Assembly: GCF_030814435.1 (NCBI RefSeq)
Contig: NZ_JAUSUW010000002.1
Location: forward strand, 417,699-481,698
Reading direction: 5' to 3'
DNA length: 64,000 nt
Source of the DNA: Peteryoungia aggregata LMG 23059
GTDB taxonomy: Bacteria; Pseudomonadota; Alphaproteobacteria; Rhizobiales; Rhizobiaceae
A program made the translations under genes and the position numbers. This document shows, piece by piece, positions 59,737 to 64,000 of this stretch. Numbering within the stretch: position 1 is the stretch's first letter; each line of letters opens with the position of its first letter. The notes under the pieces are model-generated. The model worked only from the letters and a program-made list of their open reading frames with translations. It was not told where the DNA came from and ran no database searches.

Positions 59737-62586
59737 TCAGACCACCGCGAAGTCATCGTGATACAGCGTCAGGCCCGCCTTCACATGGGCGAAGACGACT
59801 GCAGCCCCTGCTCCGTCACCATCGGCATCGTAAGCGAGTGCGCCAGTCGTCCTGTTATGGAGGATCCGCTGCTCAGCTGTTGTCGCAACGCTGCCCGTGC
59901 CGAAGGACTGCTCGATCAGGGTTCCGAGATAGCCGATGTCGGAAAAGACATCCGCCTCGATCAGGATCTGGTCCAGTGCCACATCGAAGTCGGTGATCCG
60001 GTCGGAATTGGCTGTCCCGAACTGGTCGAAGACAAACATGTCGGCACCTGCGCCGCCTGTCAGCGTATCCACCCCAAGCCCGCCATAGAGCCAGTCATTG
60101 CCGGCGCCTCCGTCGAGACGATCATTACCGGCACCGCCGTAGAGCGTGTCGATGCCCGTAGATCCAAGCAGGACGTCATTGCCACCATTGCCATAGAGGA
60201 TGTCGTCGCCCCGCCCGCCATCCAGGATATTGGCACCGCTGCCGCCGGTCAGAACGTTATGAAGATCATTGCCATAGCCAACGAAGGACGATGATCCAAG
60301 ATAGGTGAGATTTTCGACATGGGCACCCAGACGATAGCTGGTCAGCGTCGTCTGCACCGTATCAATACCGCCATTCGCCAGTTCGGCCACGATGTCGCGT
60401 GTATTGTCGACCACGTAGACGTCGTTGCCGGCACCGCCGGTCATGCGGTCGATATCCGAGCCGCCGTTGAGATAGTCGTCGCCATCCCCCGTCGACAGGA
60501 CATCATTGCCGGATCCGCCAAACACACGGTCATTGCCACCGCCACCGGAGATGCTGTCGTTGCCGGCACCGCCGGACAGCACATCGTTTCCGATCCCTCC
60601 AGAGATCCGGTTGGCGAGCTCGTTGCCAGTGCCGCTAAAGTCGGCGGCACCTGCATAAACGAGATTTTCGACCCAGGCTGTCAGTGTGTAGGCCTGCAGC
60701 GTCGTGCGAACCGTATCCGTATTGCCGGTCCGTACTTCCGTCACGATGTCGCCGATGGAATCGACGAGGTAGGTGTCGTCTCCGGCGTCCCCAACCATGC
60801 GATCGTTGCCCGTTCCGCCATCGAGAAGGTCGTTGCCGGCTCCACCGACCAGTATGTCATTGCCGCCGCCGCCACGCAGCGTGTCATTACCGTTGCCCCC
60901 ATCAAGATGCTCCATCGCATCCGTGCCGACAAGCGTGTCGGAGGACACGCCGCCTCGCATCACGATCGGGGTCAACTGAACATCGTCATTGACGATGGTG
61001 ACGGCGGCGGACGCCGTGGCGAGGCTGAGGCCGAGTGACGGTGCCGACAGCGTCAGGGCAAATGTCTCGTTCGCCTCGAAAGCCGTGTCAGCGGCGAGAT
61101 AGACCGTGATGGTCTTGGTGGTTTCGCCGGCGGCGAACGACACGGTGCCCGACTGTGCCCCGGAAAAATCTTGCACATTGGCGGCGCTGGAGCCTGTTCC
61201 GGCGACGCGCCAGCTGAGGGTTTCATCCGAAAGCGCCGCCTTGCTCAGTGTGACGGTGAAGGTGACAGCCGTCTGATCGCCAGAGCCCTCGGTTACCGAG
61301 GAGGCATCAGCAGCGACCGACGCAAGTGCCGGGAGAAGGTCCGGATCGAGGAGCGATTCCAGGCTGCGCTCGACATTCAGCGAATCGACGAATCGCTCGA
61401 CGGCCGTGATCGTGTCGGTGCCGATCAGGACCCCCATGAAGGTGAAGGTCGCGGATGCCACGCTGTATGTCCAGCTGATGTTCGACCAGCTGTCGTGGAA
61501 GATCACTACGTCTGTCCCGGCACCGCCGTCGATGCTGTCATTGCCGTTGCCCGCTGCGATCGTGTCGTTGCCCTCAAGCGCGCGAATGGTATCGTTTCCG
61601 CCATTGGTGGTGATGACGTTGTCGCGAGCATTGCCCTGAACGGTGTCGTTGCCATTTCCGGTCACTGCGTTCTCGATCCAGGCACCGCGCGCGATCGAGA
61701 TGTTCATCGTCATGCTGTTGGCCGACGAGAAGGACCCGGGCGCGAGATCGATACTGCTTGCCGTATTCCAGCCGGAGAGGTTCAGCGTATCGATGCCGCC
61801 CGCATCCCAGATGCAGATGATCGGGTTGAGGTTCTGGGTGAAGTCGAAGATCGCCGCAGTCGCACCTGTCACATTGGACTGGAACCCGTAGACCGTATCC
61901 CCCGTGCGCGTGGACGTATCGACGCCGTACATGGCCTGCATGGCCATGATGTCGTTCATCATTGGGGTCTGAGGCGAATAAAGCCTGCCGTCGGACCCGA
62001 CCCAGTCGGCCCAGGCGACCAATCCCTGGCCATTCGCCGCGCCCGATCCCCAGGAGGGGCCGAAATAGGACATGACCGAATAGACTGTAGAATCCTGGTA
62101 GGATGAAGGCGCATCGGCGCTGCCGTTGTAGTCACCCATGTGTTCGAGCCCAAGCGCGTGGCCGATCTCATGAACGAAGGTCAGGAAGCCATGGGCGCCG
62201 ATCTTCGGTGTCATCAGGTCGTTGGTGCCCTGGCTGGAATTGTAGGCGCTGTTGATCCAGACGCTGCCGACGGTCGGGAAATAGGCGTGGGCGTAGCTGA
62301 CGCCCGAAGTGGAATTGCCGAATTCGATGTTCGATGCGGAGCTCGTGGTGCCCGCAGCAACCTTCTGGATCGAGGTTGCAATCACATCGTCCCATAGCGT
62401 CAGCGCCAGTTCGGCGCGTGCCTGCTGGGTCGCGTTGAAAGCCGAGAAGCCGCTTCCCTCACCGGAATAGCGGGCCATGCCGGTCACGACCGTCGGGAAG
62501 GAATACGTGATCACCGATCCGGACCACTTGGAGCCAGAATTGAGCTGGTTGATGACCTGCTGATCGGTCCAGGAAGACAGTGCCAT
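59737..62586 (-). CDS. Serralysin-like metalloprotease with Calx-beta and RTX repeats
   Basis: A 949-residue protein. The N-terminal M10 metalloprotease domain has the zinc motif HEIGHALGLEH (residues about 139-149) and the Met-turn SVMSYFGPS. RTX-like repeats follow, then a Calx-beta domain (about 430-535), then many GGxGxD nonapeptide repeats (GGNGNDTLRGGGGNDILVGG) that bind calcium. There is no N-terminal signal peptide; the C-terminus ends DDFAVV, as type I secretion substrates do. An ABC/HlyD exporter is not in the window. GGAGC lies upstream of the ATG chosen. Confidence 0.92.
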   Translation of the reverse strand: MALSSWTDQQVINQLNSGSKWSGSVITYSFPTVVTGMARYSGEGSGFSAFNATQQARAELALTLWDDVIATSIQKVAAGTTSSASNIEFGNSTSGVSYAHAYFPTVGSVWINSAYNSSQGTNDLMTPKIGAHGFLTFVHEIGHALGLEHMGDYNGSADAPSSYQDSTVYSVMSYFGPSWGSGAANGQGLVAWADWVGSDGRLYSPQTPMMNDIMAMQAMYGVDTSTRTGDTVYGFQSNVTGATAAIFDFTQNLNPIICIWDAGGIDTLNLSGWNTASSIDLAPGSFSSANSMTMNISIARGAWIENAVTGNGNDTVQGNARDNVITTNGGNDTIRALEGNDTIAAGNGNDSIDGGAGTDVVIFHDSWSNISWTYSVASATFTFMGVLIGTDTITAVERFVDSLNVERSLESLLDPDLLPALASVAADASSVTEGSGDQTAVTFTVTLSKAALSDETLSWRVAGTGSSAANVQDFSGAQSGTVSFAAGETTKTITVYLAADTAFEANETFALTLSAPSLGLSLATASAAVTIVNDDVQLTPIVMRGGVSSDTLVGTDAMEHLDGGNGNDTLRGGGGNDILVGGAGNDLLDGGTGNDRMVGDAGDDTYLVDSIGDIVTEVRTGNTDTVRTTLQAYTLTAWVENLVYAGAADFSGTGNELANRISGGIGNDVLSGGAGNDSISGGGGNDRVFGGSGNDVLSTGDGDDYLNGGSDIDRMTGGAGNDVYVVDNTRDIVAELANGGIDTVQTTLTSYRLGAHVENLTYLGSSSFVGYGNDLHNVLTGGSGANILDGGRGDDILYGNGGNDVLLGSTGIDTLYGGAGNDRLDGGAGNDWLYGGLGVDTLTGGAGADMFVFDQFGTANSDRITDFDVALDQILIEADVFSDIGYLGTLIEQSFGTGSVATTAEQRILHNRTTGALAYDADGDGAGAAVVFAHVKAGLTLYHDDFAVV

Positions 62587-62736
62587 GCGATGCTCCACGA
62601 TGCCCTCACCGCACCTGCGGTGATTTCGCATCAGGAAACTAGCAGCCGTGTTTTAGAGTCTGGTTACGGAAAGCGGTAAACACCGCACCACCGGAAAGCC
62701 TAAAATCTTCGCTATCCACGAACCGGGTCTGGGGCA

Positions 62737-64000
62737 TCAGACCAGCGAGAAATCGGAGTGGTCGAGCAGCGTCCCGCTGGTAACCCGCGCAAAGACGACC
62801 GGATCGATGGCACCGCTGCCATCCGCATCATAGAAGATATTGCCCGTGCCCTGATCGTGGAGGATCCGCTGATCCGCCGTGGTCGCTTCGCTTCCCTGCC
62901 CGAATGCCGCCTCAAGCAGCGCGCCCAGATCGCCGGCATCCGTGAAGAAATCCGCTTCGAGCAGGATCGTATCCGCCGCACTGTTGAAATCGCTGATCGT
63001 GTCGACATTGCCATCGCCGAAGACATCGAAATAGAACCTGTCACTCCCCGTGCCGCCGAGGAGGATGTCGTTGCCCTCGCCGCCGGAGAGCCAGTCATTG
63101 CCGTCGAGACCGCTCAGCGTGTCGTTGCCATCTCCGCCCGTCAGGACGTTGGCCAGCGTGTTGCCCGTGCCGGTGAAGTCACCCGATCCCTCGAAGGTCA
63201 GGTTCTCGACATGCCCACCCAGCGTATAGGCCGACAGCGTCGTGAACACCGTATCCGTGCCCGCCGACACCAGTTCCGTCACCACGTCGCCGGCATTGTC
63301 GACATGGTAGCTGTCATTGCCGACGCCGCCCGCCATCGTGTCGGCGCCGTCCTCGCCGTCGAGCAGGTCGTTGCCGATCCCGCCCACAAGGCTGTCATTG
63401 CCCAGCCCGCCGTAAAGACGGTCATTGCCCGCCGCACCATCAAGCACATCCGCGCCGATACCGCCCGTCATCGTATTGGCATCGGCACTGCCGACACCCT
63501 TGAAGGCACCCGTCCCGACATAGTCCAGATTGTCGACAAAGGCAGACAGCGTGTAGCTCGATGCCGTCACCCGCACCGTGTCGATGCCGCCGTTCACCGC
63601 TTCCGTGATCACATCCTTCGCCGAATCGACAAAATAGGTATCGTCGCCCGCGCCACCGCTCATCTGGTCGTTGCCGGTGCCACCGTCGAGGATGTCACTC
63701 TGCGCCCCGCCAATCAAACGGTCGTCGCCTGCCTCGCCGTAAAGCGTGTTCTCGCCGCCGCCGCCATTCAGCGTGTCGTTGCCCGAACCGCCATAGAGCG
63801 TGTCATTGCCGATCCCGCCGACAATGCTGTTGGCCAGCGTGTTGCCAATGCCCGTCCAGGACGACGTGCCCGTATAGACCAGCTCCTCGATCCAGGCCCC
63901 CAGCGCATAACGCTCCAGCGTCGTGCGGATCGTGTCGGTACCACCTGTCGATGTCTCGATGACCGCATCGCCGATATTGTCGACGATATAGATGTCGTTG
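62737..64000 (-). CDS. RTX calcium-binding protein, 5' part outside window
   Basis: Open reading frame of at least 421 residues that continues past the right edge of the window, so its N-terminus is unknown. It consists of alternating blocks of RTX repeats (GGIGNDTLYGGSGNDTLNGG) and longer spacers of the type DTIRTTLERYALGAWIEELVYTG. Its last 95 residues closely resemble the C-terminus of the metalloprotease downstream and end DHSDFSLV, a type I secretion signal. A TTG at 63717 is not a real start; coding continues upstream without a stop. Confidence 0.9.
   Translation of the reverse strand, partial: NDIYIVDNIGDAVIETSTGGTDTIRTTLERYALGAWIEELVYTGTSSWTGIGNTLANSIVGGIGNDTLYGGSGNDTLNGGGGENTLYGEAGDDRLIGGAQSDILDGGTGNDQMSGGAGDDTYFVDSAKDVITEAVNGGIDTVRVTASSYTLSAFVDNLDYVGTGAFKGVGSADANTMTGGIGADVLDGAAGNDRLYGGLGNDSLVGGIGNDLLDGEDGADTMAGGVGNDSYHVDNAGDVVTELVSAGTDTVFTTLSAYTLGGHVENLTFEGSGDFTGTGNTLANVLTGGDGNDTLSGLDGNDWLSGGEGNDILLGGTGSDRFYFDVFGDGNVDTISDFNSAADTILLEADFFTDAGDLGALLEAAFGQGSEATTADQRILHDQGTGNIFYDADGSGAIDPVVFARVTSGTLLDHSDFSLV

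Noticed and set aside
63717..63717. Start of the second RTX protein at a TTG
   Set aside because: The same frame remains open with continuous RTX repeats to the right edge at 64000.

Overview
The window is GC-rich alphaproteobacterial chromosome, almost certainly from a member of the Rhizobiaceae (Rhizobium/Agrobacterium/Allorhizobium group; the genus cannot be fixed from sequence reading alone). The pointers are a GcrA cell-cycle regulator, the phoR-pstSCAB-phoU-phoB operon, a SAM-II riboswitch upstream of metZ, an argD-argF-hslO run, and an frcBCAK-type fructose transporter with a ROK regulator. Gene density is high and most of the window is housekeeping. There is no integrase, transposase, prophage or CRISPR array.

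Layout: 1-11.8 kb holds a YitT membrane protein, a TPR-methyltransferase, small envelope proteins, a MATE pump, pyrD, a LuxR-type response regulator, an S24/LexA-like repressor, a degenerate SNase-like protein, a TerB-like protein, a family 3 solute-binding protein and a large membrane glycosyltransferase. From 11.8 to 16.1 kb are tRNA-Gly(CCC), dcd, SAM-II riboswitch-metZ, apaG and a MYG1-family protein. From 16.1 to 24.9 kb are a GGDEF-EAL protein, hslO-argF-argD, gcrA, and a divergent pair of a secreted DJ-1/PfpI protein and a GlxA-type regulator. From 24.9 to 33.7 kb is the complete phosphate-starvation operon with a Pho box before pstS, then ppk2. From 33.7 to 41.8 kb are a membrane-anchored unknown, nitronate monooxygenase, a DUF1176 protein, tRNA-Thr(CGT), a PRC-barrel protein, a 7-bp tandem repeat, fadD and pgi.

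The 41.8-43.7 kb stretch is the most accessory-looking part. It has a vapBC-type toxin-antitoxin pair and two orphan genes of unusual composition, flanked by remnants of a sugar-kinase gene that match the 3' end of the intact fructokinase gene next door. Then come frk, pyrE, small membrane and secreted proteins, and pyrC. From 47.5 to 51.8 kb is a signalling operon: response regulator, periplasmic molybdopterin-fold protein, hybrid histidine kinase with HPt, and REC-HD-GYP. The frc fructose operon and its divergent ROK regulator occupy 52-57.6 kb. A Crp-type regulator and a proline-racemase-family enzyme follow. The window ends in two tandem RTX proteins; the first is a serralysin-like metalloprotease and the second runs off the right edge.

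How parts work together: phosphate starvation (PhoR/PhoB, the Pst transporter and, next door, polyphosphate kinase 2); fructose import (Frc) feeding a separately located fructokinase and Pgi; pyrimidine synthesis (pyrD, pyrC and pyrE scattered); and c-di-GMP turnover (GGDEF-EAL and HD-GYP) that could act on the GspE_N-type glycosyltransferase. The strongest non-coding finds are the SAM-II aptamer with a mutually exclusive antiterminator/terminator, a cluster of seven GANTC (CcrM) sites in front of gcrA, a three-repeat Pho box, and palindromic candidate operators at frc and vapBC.
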